From JAZUOT01 sp045604805 (GTDB lineage: Bacteria; Bacillota; Clostridia; Oscillospirales; Acutalibacteraceae), in the NCBI GenBank assembly GCA_045604805.1, contig JAZUOT010000047.1, positions 1 through 53,658 of the forward strand: a stretch of 53,658 nucleotides of DNA, read 5' to 3'. Position numbers and translations under genes: made by a program. The notes beneath the pieces were generated by a model. That model was not told where the DNA came from. It did no database searches and saw only the letters and a list, made by a program, of their open reading frames with translations. This document shows positions 28,556 through 35,899 of this stretch, one piece after another. Positions within the stretch are counted from its first letter, which is position 1. Each line of letters starts with the position of its first letter.

Positions 28556-28711
28556 ATGTCAAGATGTAAATGTGGGTATTGGAAAAAAGGAAGAAATTTA
28601 CTCATGTTTAGTACCGGTTTTCTTTCTGCAATCATACTGCCATATCATTGCTTGTTAACTCTTGTCTGTATAATCCTTTTGATTACCGCAATAATTTTAT
28701 TAAGACTTTAA
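28556..28711 (+). CDS. 51-residue cysteine-containing membrane mini-protein
   Basis: Opens at ATG 28556 behind CAGGTG. The N-terminus is basic with a CKCGYW motif, followed by two hydrophobic stretches (residues about 15-28 and 32-50). It lies between thiN and spoVM with 12 bases to spoVM, so it is probably cotranscribed and may be sporulation-related. I do not recognise a family. Confidence 0.55.
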   Translation: MSRCKCGYWKKGRNLLMFSTGFLSAIILPYHCLLTLVCIILLITAIILLRL

Positions 28712-28723
28712 GGAGTGATTCTT

Positions 28724-28816
28724 ATGAAAATAATTGTGGTTGAGGGTAAAGGTTTTATCGGATTCATGTTAAGAAAAATATTTAAAATAAAAAAACAAGC
28801 TATTACAAATAATTAG
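28724..28816 (+). CDS. spoVM: SpoVM-like sporulation peptide
   Basis: A 30-residue amphipathic peptide, MKIIVVEGKGFIGFMLRKIF followed by a basic tail, behind AAGGAGTG. SpoVM in Bacillus (26 residues) lies flat on the convex forespore membrane and recruits SpoIVA for coat assembly. Length, amphipathic pattern, the break near residue 9 and position directly after rsgA-thiN all match. The glycine at position 9 replaces the usual helix-breaking proline (Pro9 in B. subtilis). Confidence 0.75.
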   Translation: MKIIVVEGKGFIGFMLRKIFKIKKQAITNN

Positions 28817-28880
28817 CAGTTAATTAGCATAGAACATATTATATATTTTTTTCACACGACATAAAAGACAATATATAAAA

Positions 28881-28917
28881 ACCCCACCATATATGGCGGG
28901 GCTTCGTAAAACAGTTA
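28881..28917. repeat. left terminal inverted repeat of the mobilizable element
   Basis: Matches the reverse complement of 50784-50820 at 30 of 37 positions, including an identical 13-base block CGTAAAACAGTTA and an outer ACCCCAC. Confidence 0.65.
28882..28901 (-). terminator. intrinsic terminator at the left element end
   Basis: On the minus strand a CCCCGCC/GGUGGGG hairpin with an ATATAT loop is followed by TTTTT. It would stop leftward transcription from the recombinase gene before the convergent spoVM. Confidence 0.7.
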
Positions 28918-28953
28918 TTTTGAAAAATGCTTGAAAACGACTGTTTTCAAGGG

Positions 28954-28977
28954 ACGGCGTGACTTCGGTCACGCCGT
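28954..28977 (-). other. 10-bp hairpin overlapping the recombinase stop codon
   Basis: A perfect stem ACGGCGTGAC/GTCACGCCGT with a four-base loop; the recombinase TGA (28969-28971) is inside it. A second perfect eight-base-pair hairpin (28931-28950) follows. They may stabilise the mRNA end or be part of the recombinase attachment site. Confidence 0.5.
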
Positions 28978-30711
28978 TTCCTTTTTCGCAAGTTCTTCCA
29001 AAGGGATAAAGCCGATGCCGTCATACTGGATGTGGATGTTCTGTCTGCGCTTGCCGCTGGACTTATCCGGTGCTTCCACATAGATCGCCTTTATCAGTTC
29101 TCGCAGCATACACGGGTCGATTTCCTCAATGTCCACGTATTTGTCTGCTGTTCGGATGAACCGTTCAATATTTTCGTTCTGTCTTTCCTGTACTTCAATT
29201 TCCTGTCGCAGAGCGACAACCTCTGCTTCAAGCTGTTTCTGTTCCGCTTCGTAGTTCTGGCTCATCATGTCGAAGCGTTCATCGCTCAGATCACCCCTGG
29301 CGTTATCTTCGTAAATCTTGATGAACAGCCTTTTCAGTTCTGCAATGCGGCGCTCGTTGCGTTCAAGCTGTTTGCGGCTTGCTTGCAATTTTTCTGCCGA
29401 CTCCAACTGGAGCTGTTGTTCCATTACGGAGATGAAATGCCGACGGTATCTGAGAATATACCCCATGACCAACTGGATGTGTTTCAGCACCATTCGTTCC
29501 AACACGGACTCACGGATGAAGTGTGTTCCGCACTTGTCCTTGTGCTTCCAATGAACCGAACAATCGAAGAAGGCTCCCTCACGCTTGCCGTTGTTGGTGG
29601 CTCCGTAGTACAGCTTTTCACCGCAATCGGCGCAGTACACCAAACCGGAAAAGGTGCTTGTAATCCCAGACTTGGTTTTGCGCTGTCTTTGCTGACGGAT
29701 GATCTGCACCTTGTCGAAAACATCCTTTTCAATGATGGCTTCATGGGTGTCCTCAAAGATGGCTTGCTTTTCAAGGGGAGTTTCCCTCTGCTTCTTGTCC
29801 CAGATGGAATTGGTGTAGGTCTTGAAGTTGACCGTACAGCCTGTGTACTCTCTGCGTTCCAGGATATGAACCACGGTGCTGGAGTTCCATCCACAAGGGT
29901 TTTCGGATGCGGTATTGGGACTCTTGATGCCCACGCTGTCCTTGTAAGCAGTGGGGGTAAGCACTCCATCTGCTTTTAGCTGATTGGCAATCTGCGAAGG
30001 GCCTCGTCCGTTCATGCACATATGGAAGATACGTTTCACAACGGATGCCGCTTCGGGGCCAACGAGCCAGTTCTGCGGGTTCTCCTTGTCCTTGATGTAG
30101 CCGTAAGGGACATTGGTGGTCAGCGGTACACCACGTTCACCCTTTGCTTTCTGCACAGCACGGATTTTGCGGCTGGTATCTTTTGCGAAAAACTCGTTGA
30201 ACCAGTTTTTGATGCCTGCCATGTCGCACTCGGTGCTGTTCATGTCGATGGAATCGAAGTGGTCATTGATGGCGATATATCGAACACCGCTTTTGGGAAA
30301 TACGATGTTGATATAAAGGCTGGTCATCGCAGAGTTTCGTCCAAGTCTTGACAGGTCTTTGGTAATGATCGTACCCACACGACCTGCGTTGACCTCTGTA
30401 AGCATCCTCTGGAAATCGGGACGATTATCAAAGTCAACACCGCTGTAACCATCATCCACAAAGAATGTGGGATTTGGGAAATGATTCTGCTTTGCATATT
30501 GCAACAGGATCATTTTTTGCGTCTGGATCGAATTCGACTCGTCAGCCTTTTCGCCGTTTTTACCCTCCTTCAAGTCCTCAACAGACAGTCTGCAATAAAG
30601 GGCGGTAATTTTGTCTGTTGCTCCTAACATTTCTGTTTCCTCCTCAATCGGAGCAACTGTCAGTACAGGATTGGCTGTCTCTATTATATCAAATTTCCGA
30701 ATATCTGTCAT
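28969..30711 (-). CDS. large serine recombinase (TnpX-like)
   Basis: A 580-residue site-specific integrase/excisionase. The N-terminal resolvase domain (about 35-190) has the catalytic serine in ITALYCRLSVED and the ITKDLSRLGRNS motif. The recombinase domain has GPEAASVVKRIF, and a zinc ribbon begins CADCGEKLYYG. A coiled coil of about 100 residues and a C-terminal DUF4368-like segment follow. It overlaps the upstream gene by four bases. The first 27 residues are unusual; an internal ATG giving MLGATDKITALYCRLS may be an alternative start. Confidence 0.92.
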   Translation of the reverse strand: MTDIRKFDIIETANPVLTVAPIEEETEMLGATDKITALYCRLSVEDLKEGKNGEKADESNSIQTQKMILLQYAKQNHFPNPTFFVDDGYSGVDFDNRPDFQRMLTEVNAGRVGTIITKDLSRLGRNSAMTSLYINIVFPKSGVRYIAINDHFDSIDMNSTECDMAGIKNWFNEFFAKDTSRKIRAVQKAKGERGVPLTTNVPYGYIKDKENPQNWLVGPEAASVVKRIFHMCMNGRGPSQIANQLKADGVLTPTAYKDSVGIKSPNTASENPCGWNSSTVVHILERREYTGCTVNFKTYTNSIWDKKQRETPLEKQAIFEDTHEAIIEKDVFDKVQIIRQQRQRKTKSGITSTFSGLVYCADCGEKLYYGATNNGKREGAFFDCSVHWKHKDKCGTHFIRESVLERMVLKHIQLVMGYILRYRRHFISVMEQQLQLESAEKLQASRKQLERNERRIAELKRLFIKIYEDNARGDLSDERFDMMSQNYEAEQKQLEAEVVALRQEIEVQERQNENIERFIRTADKYVDIEEIDPCMLRELIKAIYVEAPDKSSGKRRQNIHIQYDGIGFIPLEELAKKETA

Positions 30712-31070
30712 TGATGTCCCCCTAACTGATTTGTAAACTTTCTCGATGTGATGCGCTCCAACTTGCGGATGAAGCTGTCCTCGCCCTCGTAGCTGCCGGT
30801 TATGGTGTAGATCGTGCCGCTGATTTTTTCGGTAACGGTCAACTCCGGAATCCAGTAGGCAGAAATGTTTTTGGTCACGATGTTGCCGTTTTCATCGAAA
30901 CGGATGTTGCGGCATGGCTGATCTTCCGATAAAGGCTCGTGCTTCAGATATGGGTCGGATGCGGAGAAGTAGTAACAAGGTATCTCATCATCTTCTGGTA
31001 CGGTTAAGGAATTTAGCCATTGCTTTAGTTCCTCCGGCGTCATGTCTATTGCCTTCTTTTGTTCGCTCAT
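30708..31070 (-). CDS. transposon-associated protein, TnpW-like C-terminus
   Basis: A 120-residue protein directly upstream of, and translationally coupled to, the recombinase. The first 80 residues are acidic and of unknown type. The last 40 (EKISGTIYTITGSYEG, then FIRKLERI) resemble the short TnpW proteins of Tn4451-like elements. It could be a recombination directionality or accessory factor; that is inferred from position only. Starts behind AAAGGAC. Confidence 0.55.
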   Translation of the reverse strand: MSEQKKAIDMTPEELKQWLNSLTVPEDDEIPCYYFSASDPYLKHEPLSEDQPCRNIRFDENGNIVTKNISAYWIPELTVTEKISGTIYTITGSYEGEDSFIRKLERITSRKFTNQLGGHQ

Positions 31071-31124
31071 AAAAATTGTCCTTTCTAATTTTTGAATGAA
31101 ATGAATCGAAGGGAAAGGAAGGAA

Positions 31125-32597
31125 TCAGCGTTCCTCCTGCTTTCGATGATCTTTCTTCTGGTGAGTCTGTTCGGCGTTGCCAAGTCCTTTGTTCACGCAG
31201 GACTGAATGTGATAAATTTGCTGATATTCTTCACGGATAACTTTGAACTTGGCATAGGTTTCTGCATGAGCCTTTTCAAGCTCTGCATACTCCTTATCCA
31301 GAAGTCTTTGGTCGTATTTTCCGTCGGGGCACACCTCCAACAGCTTTCGTCTGACGGCGTAATACTGCTTCAATTCCTTTTCATGCTCAGCCTTGTACTT
31401 TGCCTTCGCCTTGTCGAACTTGATTTTCTGCAAGCCGTCCACAATCGGTTTCAGATCTCTTAGGATAGAGAGGTGTTCGGGAACCTTACGGATTTCTTTC
31501 ATGCGGGCAAATTCCTTATCCATGGTAACTTTCAATTCATCCACGTTGCTCTTCAAGTCGGATACACGGCTTTCCAAATCCTCGATGGTGTAAATCTCAT
31601 GAGCTTTGAGATAGTTTGCCATGGCATTCAGTTCTTTCAGATTTTTGACCCTGGCTGTCTGCGAATAGGCTTTGGCATTACGCATATCAAAATATCGTTG
31701 CAGCGGAAAGATGACGGGATCGGATTGCGGCTTGTCCAACTCTGCCTTGATCTCCTTGATGGTTTCAAGCAGTGCCGCCAGACTTTTCCGCAGATCACGG
31801 ATAAAGGCATTGGTTCTTCTGATCCAGCGATTGAACTCACCCTTTTCGGTCTTGATGCCTTTCTTCTCCATGGCTCGGACGGTTGGGCCTTCGTGAACGG
31901 TGGGCAGCAGCTCCACGCCTTGTCGTTCATAACTGCGGTGGTCGATACGAACTTCCAAGCCCTTTTCTTTAAACTTGGCATTGCACATCACCGCCCATTG
32001 TTCACGCCAGAACTCCAAGGTTTCAGCAGAACCCCAATCGGTAGTGGGAACGGCGTTGAATACATAATCGCCTTTGCCGTCGGGAATGCGGTTTCCGTTT
32101 TCGTCAAGCACATATTCTCGTTTTTGCTTCAATCCCCATTTGCCGTTTTGCTCGATGGGACGGATGGGACACAGGAAATGGAAGTGAGGGTTATTGATGC
32201 CGCCTTCTTCTCGCTCCGGTTCGTGAACGGCGAAGTCTACTATCATGCCACGGCTAACAAAATGCTCGGTTAAAAATTGTCTGGCGAGGGCGATGTTTTC
32301 TTCCTGTGTAAATTCATTCTGAAAGGAAATGTCGAAGCTGTAGGCAAGCTGCGCTTTCTTTCCTTTCTCAACTTTTTCAACGGCGTTCCATAAAGTCTCT
32401 CGGTCTGCGTACTCTCTTGGCGCATGGGGTGGTAGAAAGATTTCTGTATAAATCACGCCGCCCTTGTTGGTGTAGTCGCTGTCCTCGCCGTAATACTCGC
32501 TGTGCAGTTTTTCGCCTGCTCGATAGGAAGCGGATGCCACAACGGATTGACCTTCGCTGCGTTTGATCTGATCTACATGGAAATGATATAATGCGAT
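31125..32597 (-). CDS. MobA/MobL (MobQ) relaxase with apparent ATC start
   Basis: The relaxase nicks oriT and leads the strand during transfer. The coding frame runs upstream past the first GTG/ATG option to IALYHFHVDQIKRSEGQSVV, which matches the conserved MobQ N-terminus (normally M-A-x-YHFHV). At the expected start, 32595-32597, the codon is ATC, five bases after AAAGGAGGGG. The catalytic Tyr is in SYRAGE and the metal-binding histidines in NNPHFHFLCP. The C-terminal 200 residues are coiled coil. If only GTG 32540 is used, the first beta-strand is lost. Confidence 0.85.
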   Translation of the reverse strand: MALYHFHVDQIKRSEGQSVVASASYRAGEKLHSEYYGEDSDYTNKGGVIYTEIFLPPHAPREYADRETLWNAVEKVEKGKKAQLAYSFDISFQNEFTQEENIALARQFLTEHFVSRGMIVDFAVHEPEREEGGINNPHFHFLCPIRPIEQNGKWGLKQKREYVLDENGNRIPDGKGDYVFNAVPTTDWGSAETLEFWREQWAVMCNAKFKEKGLEVRIDHRSYERQGVELLPTVHEGPTVRAMEKKGIKTEKGEFNRWIRRTNAFIRDLRKSLAALLETIKEIKAELDKPQSDPVIFPLQRYFDMRNAKAYSQTARVKNLKELNAMANYLKAHEIYTIEDLESRVSDLKSNVDELKVTMDKEFARMKEIRKVPEHLSILRDLKPIVDGLQKIKFDKAKAKYKAEHEKELKQYYAVRRKLLEVCPDGKYDQRLLDKEYAELEKAHAETYAKFKVIREEYQQIYHIQSCVNKGLGNAEQTHQKKDHRKQEER

Positions 32598-32599
32598 AC

Positions 32600-32926
32600 T
32601 TACCCCTCCTTTGCTTTGCGGTTTCTTAAATCGTGGGCGTTCTTCATACGCTGAACCGCCCTCTGAACATCTTCCTTGTGAAAGACATATTCCAGCAACT
32701 CTATCACCTCTGTGATGTCCAATTCCTTGATCTCCGGTGTGATGCTTTCCAAAGTTCCTGCGATGGTGCAGAGACGATGAGTGCGGCGTTTGCGCTCGCC
32801 ATCCTGGTAATACTTGATGCGGTTTTCCAAACGCTGGATTCTGTGGTCAAGCTGTTCGACCTTCTTTTCGTTTTGTTCTTTTTCGGCTCGGAGCTTTTCA
32901 AGTTCAGGGTTAGGTGTGTATTCCAT
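32600..32926 (-). CDS. DUF3847 domain protein
   Basis: A 108-residue protein starting at ATG 32926 right behind AAAGGAGGTT. The first 45 residues form a charged coiled coil (LEKLRAEKEQNEKKVEQLDH) followed by a basic segment ERKRRTHRLCTIAG and a C-terminal helical part. DUF3847 genes regularly precede MobQ relaxases in Firmicute mobilizable elements, so an auxiliary role at oriT is plausible. The frame is open 70 codons further upstream, but that stretch is the oriT leader. Confidence 0.85.
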   Translation of the reverse strand: MEYTPNPELEKLRAEKEQNEKKVEQLDHRIQRLENRIKYYQDGERKRRTHRLCTIAGTLESITPEIKELDITEVIELLEYVFHKEDVQRAVQRMKNAHDLRNRKAKEG

Positions 32927-33118
32927 AGAACCTCCTTTGTGTGTTGTTGTTTTCAGCCTTGTGGGTACGGAATGATTTGTAAAATCGTTTCGTACCCGCA
33001 AGGGCGCTGGGATAGCTGCATAGCAGCGCAAGGGGTGCAGCCCCTTGTTCGGAACAAAGTGACGGAAGGACAGATACAACTTCGGAGTTGTTGTCTGTCT
33101 GCCTCGCAGAGCGCACAT
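32927..33118. other. structured leader between oriT and the DUF3847 gene
   Basis: Holds a CAAGGGG/CCCCTTG hairpin (33029-33047) and an imperfect CAGATACAACT/AGTTGTTGTCTG hairpin with a TCGG loop. No separate gene is seen. It may regulate the mobilization genes. Confidence 0.45.
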
Positions 33119-33169
33119 ACGAGGTGTGGAACACACCCGTATAGAAGTGCGCCCTTAGTAAACTAAGGG
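33119..33169. other. oriT, RSF1010/MobQ type
   Basis: An inverted repeat GGTGTG-GAA-CACACC (33123-33137) is followed after 14 bases by TGCGCCCT (33148-33155). This is the nic-core arrangement of RSF1010/R1162-like origins; the predicted nick is between 33151 and 33152. An extra perfect repeat CCCTTAGT/ACTAAGGG (33152-33169) starts at the nick. It lies upstream of the DUF3847 and relaxase genes, as expected. Confidence 0.8.
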
Positions 33170-33851
33170 TTAAAACCGCTTTCGCCGTTTTACCCGAATG
33201 TCGTTCCTGCCCGAGAATCTCACCCCGGCGTTGCTTCGCTCATATCATCGCAAAGTCATATCTCATTCAGACGGTCATTCAATTTTGGATGTAGAACCGG
33301 CTGAATGTTTTTGAGAAAAACAAAAAGAGCCGATTACACAGAGCATCAGAAATCGGCGGGAGCATAGCTCTCGCTTCAAAGTGATGTTCTATGTAAACGG
33401 CTCTGAAAATTCAAAGTCGGGTTCTGCTTTTTACAGCTCCCGCCAGCAGAACCAAATGCGTGGTGGAGCAGTTCGGCACTTCCGGTGTACCGATACCGTG
33501 TCGGATGAAACCGACCTATGGTGGAACATTGGTATTCAGTTGTTTATGTAGCGGCTTACCGCTGTGCCACCATTATACAGATACATCACTGATTCGTCAA
33601 GATTGCGAATGCTTCTCGCTATATTCGGAATTTCAAAGAGCGTTTTTCAACGGGATCAGAAAAAGATCCCTCTACTGGTTAGGACATTTAGGGGCGAATT
33701 ATCAACGGGTTTTGGAAAAGATTTTGAAAAACCTCTTATATACCTCCAGAAGAAACTTTCAAATTCGCACCCTACTTAACATATTTTTTTGAACCGTTTT
33801 TTCAGGGCGTTTTGTGTGACAACTTAAATGGATGGTTATTTATCTCCCACA
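33170..33851. other. noncoding stretch with inverted repeats
   Basis: No credible gene. A 23-base imperfect inverted repeat (33326-33348 with 33382-33404, 19 of 23 pairing) encloses a GGGAGC/GCTCTC loop. A second perfect one, GGTTCTGCT/AGCAGAACC (33420-33428 with 33445-33453), follows. A small RNA or recombination site is possible. Confidence 0.4.
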
Positions 33852-34027
33852 TGGTAGCCGGTGAGAAAGGCTTTTTGTCCATAGTCCTTCTCAAATGGTA
33901 GCCGGGGAAACCAAGCTTTTTATGCGTGCTTCGTCTGCAATTTTTCAAAATGTTTCTCCAAGTGGTAGCCGATGGAATGGGTATTTTGGGGAGTGCTCTC
34001 AGAAAAAATCTCTCCCAGTGGTAGCCG
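33852..34027 (+). repeat. four degenerate direct repeats with TGGTAGCCG core
   Basis: Copies of TGGTAGCCG begin at 33852, 33896, 33963 and 34019. Each is preceded by a CTC/CCC-A motif and followed by a purine-rich segment and a T-run, giving units of about 30 bases at 44, 67 and 56-base intervals. They look like iterons or protein-binding sites; no nearby replication gene is seen. Confidence 0.55.
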
Positions 34028-34075
34028 CCGAGAAAGGCATTTTTAGAAGCGTCTCAAGAAAAAATTCAAAAAAAT

Positions 34076-34176
34076 AATTCTGCCCAAGTTGGACAGAATT
34101 TTCAAATCGCACCTCCGACCAAGTCGGTTGGAAGTTAAAAACTCCACTTCTGTCCAAGTTGGTCAGAAGTGGAGTT
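34076..34176. terminator. three palindromes sharing CCAAGTYGG; the last is a strong bidirectional terminator
   Basis: Units at 34076-34100, 34115-34131 and 34140-34176 all centre on CCAAGT(T/C)GG. The third has a perfect 13-bp stem AACTCCACTTCTG/CAGAAGTGGAGTT with T-runs on both sides and would end the leftward B6 transcript. The repeated centre suggests either duplicated terminators or binding sites. Confidence 0.6.
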
Positions 34177-34212
34177 CATAATTTTTTCTACTTACACCAT
34201 GGCTTTTTGTAT

Positions 34213-34491
34213 TTATCTATCGTTTTTCATAAACAAAGAAATGCTATTGATTAATATGGACGCAATTACGAGAAACCATAACACCTTTCCCATACCGGGA
34301 ACAACATCCATTAACGCACTCCAATCTTTACGTGAAACCCAGTTTTCTACTAAACTATATTCAGCGCACATAGTTAAAGCCGTTAAAGATAAACTGATAA
34401 ATCTAAACCATTTCGCCTGACGACCACGGACCATCCAGACAACGTTTAATGCGGCTGTAATAATCGCAGCGACACCTAAGAAGAACCACAT
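34213..34491 (-). CDS. small membrane protein of unknown function
   Basis: A 92-residue protein with three likely membrane helices (about 3-20, 28-48 and 66-87) and a basic loop VRGRQAKWFR after the first. It is the last gene of the leftward B6 module, directly after the thiN fragment and before a strong terminator. I do not recognise the family. Confidence 0.6.
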   Translation of the reverse strand: MWFFLGVAAIITAALNVVWMVRGRQAKWFRFISLSLTALTMCAEYSLVENWVSRKDWSALMDVVPGMGKVLWFLVIASILINSISLFMKNDR

Positions 34492-34504
34492 ATTATCACT
34501 CCTT

Positions 34505-34753
34505 TTATCTATTTTTGATTAGTAATAGTTCCCCATATTTAACCGATACAGTCGCTGTTTCACCGGGCAGCACTTCATTGCTTACGCCGTACTGGTATTC
34601 GCAAGAGATCTCTGCATCAACCAGCGGATACTTTGCTCTGGTAATGGTGATACCTTTGGCGCAGCCGGTAATATTCAACAGAGAGAAAAACGAATACTGA
34701 TCGCAGATGGAAACCGGCTTGTCAGATACGACCTCCATTTCGGAATAATCGTC
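34505..34753 (-). pseudogene. C-terminal fragment of a thiamine diphosphokinase
   Basis: About 83 residues (DDYSEMEVVSDKP onward) match only the C-terminal thiamine-binding domain of ThiN; the N-terminal catalytic half with the D-rich motifs is missing. It is about 65-70 percent identical by eye to the same region of the full copy at 37952-38578, so it is not a recent duplicate. It follows the radical SAM stop by 15 bases and has no good start of its own. Confidence 0.8.
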
Positions 34754-34768
34754 TATATCACTTCTTTT

Positions 34769-35377
34769 TCAGTTGCTTTCATAAGGTCTTATACGGAAAG
34801 TTGCTCCCACAGATTCACAGATCTTACGGCTTAGTTCTTGCTCTTCTTTTGTTGTAACAACATCCACAACTGTCATAACGACTTCGGGGACATATTCGAC
34901 ACAATCTTTAGTAAATGAAAGCATAGCATCATAGGACTTAATTCCAAATTTGGGACGAACTACCTTGAAGTAATCCTCTTTATTGGTTGCGTTCAGGCTG
35001 ATGGAGACAGTATCAATCAAACCTTTCAGTCTATGCGCTGTTTTCTTTCCGTAGATCAAGTCCGCAAGTCCGTTTGTGTTGATGCGAATTTTCGTATTGC
35101 CTTTGCCTTTTATGTAAGCAGCTACTTCCAAAAGCGCATCTAATCGCTCCATAGGTTCACCGTAACCACAGAATACAACTTCGTTGTATTGGGATAGATC
35201 CCACGCATCTATACTGTCACACACTTCCTTTACACTTGGTTCTCTTTCAAGCCAGAGGGAGTCTGCATTAAAGACATGGTCTTTGTTATGTCTCAGACAA
35301 AACGTGCAAGAACAAGGACATCTGTTTGTCATATTTACATAGATTGCATTTCTACCTTTGTATGTTATCGTCATCAT
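34769..35377 (-). CDS. small radical SAM protein (TatD-linked/TIGR04100-like)
   Basis: A 202-residue radical SAM enzyme with the 4Fe-4S motif CPCSCTFC, the FCGYGEPMERLD block for SAM, and RINTNGLADLI and DTVSISLNA barrel strands. It ends soon after the core barrel and has no auxiliary cluster domain. It resembles the short clostridial families called TatD-linked radical SAM or TIGR04100, as I recall them. It is coupled to an ECF S-component and a B6 kinase, so it may modify a pyridoxine- or pyrimidine-type compound; the substrate is unknown. Confidence 0.75.
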   Translation of the reverse strand: MMTITYKGRNAIYVNMTNRCPCSCTFCLRHNKDHVFNADSLWLEREPSVKEVCDSIDAWDLSQYNEVVFCGYGEPMERLDALLEVAAYIKGKGNTKIRINTNGLADLIYGKKTAHRLKGLIDTVSISLNATNKEDYFKVVRPKFGIKSYDAMLSFTKDCVEYVPEVVMTVVDVVTTKEEQELSRKICESVGATFRIRPYESN

Positions 35378-35886
35378 TGGTTATAATCCTCCATCATCGT
35401 TTCTTTTATATTAAACTTATCCATTGTAAGTCCTGTGACCACAAATACAAGACTACTCGCAACTGCTTGAATTGTAGAGCCAGGTATTCCTGAAAGAGAC
35501 GCAACAAAACTACCCGTGATTAGAACTTCATATAAATAATAGCCTGCAATCGAAATAACAGCAGCAGGAACAAGCATCAATGTGTTTCTTGGTGCCATGA
35601 TTTTCTTTCTTTTACAAGTAAACAACATTGCCACCAAAGCCTTAATCACCATGGAACCGGGTGCCCATATTGCAAAACCGGTGAGAAGATCAGCAAGCAT
35701 TGCTCCGATTGCACCCACAAAAATAGAATATGGCATTGGCAAAAGACATGCAGCAAGGAAAATGAAGCCATCACCAACATGTACATACCCGTTATAAGTT
35801 GGAATATGAAGATAAGCTGTTACAACAAAAACCAGTGCAGTAAAAATCCCGGAGATACACATCAGCTTTATTTGATTCTTTTTCAT
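35374..35886 (-). CDS. ECF transporter S-component, TIGR04002-like (candidate B6 vitamer uptake)
   Basis: A 170-residue protein with about six membrane helices. The conserved N-terminal region of S-components is visible (GYVHVGDGFIFLAACLLP), as is the GAIGAMLADLLTGFA loop. I chose ATG 35886 behind GAGAGGTG; the frame extends 17 codons further without a ribosome site. Next to a pyridoxal kinase, the likely cargo is a B6 vitamer, but thiamine precursors are possible. No ECF ATPases are on the element, so it would use the host EcfA1A2T. Confidence 0.75.
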   Translation of the reverse strand: MKKNQIKLMCISGIFTALVFVVTAYLHIPTYNGYVHVGDGFIFLAACLLPMPYSIFVGAIGAMLADLLTGFAIWAPGSMVIKALVAMLFTCKRKKIMAPRNTLMLVPAAVISIAGYYLYEVLITGSFVASLSGIPGSTIQAVASSLVFVVTGLTMDKFNIKETMMEDYNQ

Positions 35887-35899
35887 TAAGCACCTCTCG

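Noticed and set aside
29032..29979. Long plus-strand frame of 315 codons opposite the recombinase
   Set aside because: It mirrors the serine recombinase coding strand, lacks a ribosome site, and has the cysteine/phenylalanine-rich composition of a shadow frame.
31473..32273. Plus-strand frame of 266 codons opposite the relaxase
   Set aside because: Shadow of the relaxase gene, no ribosome site and no recognisable domain.
32927..33136. 70-codon upstream extension of the DUF3847 frame
   Set aside because: It covers the oriT and its leader hairpins, and the AAAGGAGG site points to the ATG at 32926.
33460..33792. Plus-strand frame of 110 codons in the oriT-distal region
   Set aside because: No family resemblance and no good ribosome site; it runs through a repeat-rich noncoding stretch.
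33852..34027. CRISPR array
   Set aside because: Only four degenerate repeats with nine conserved bases, uneven spacing and no cas genes in the window.
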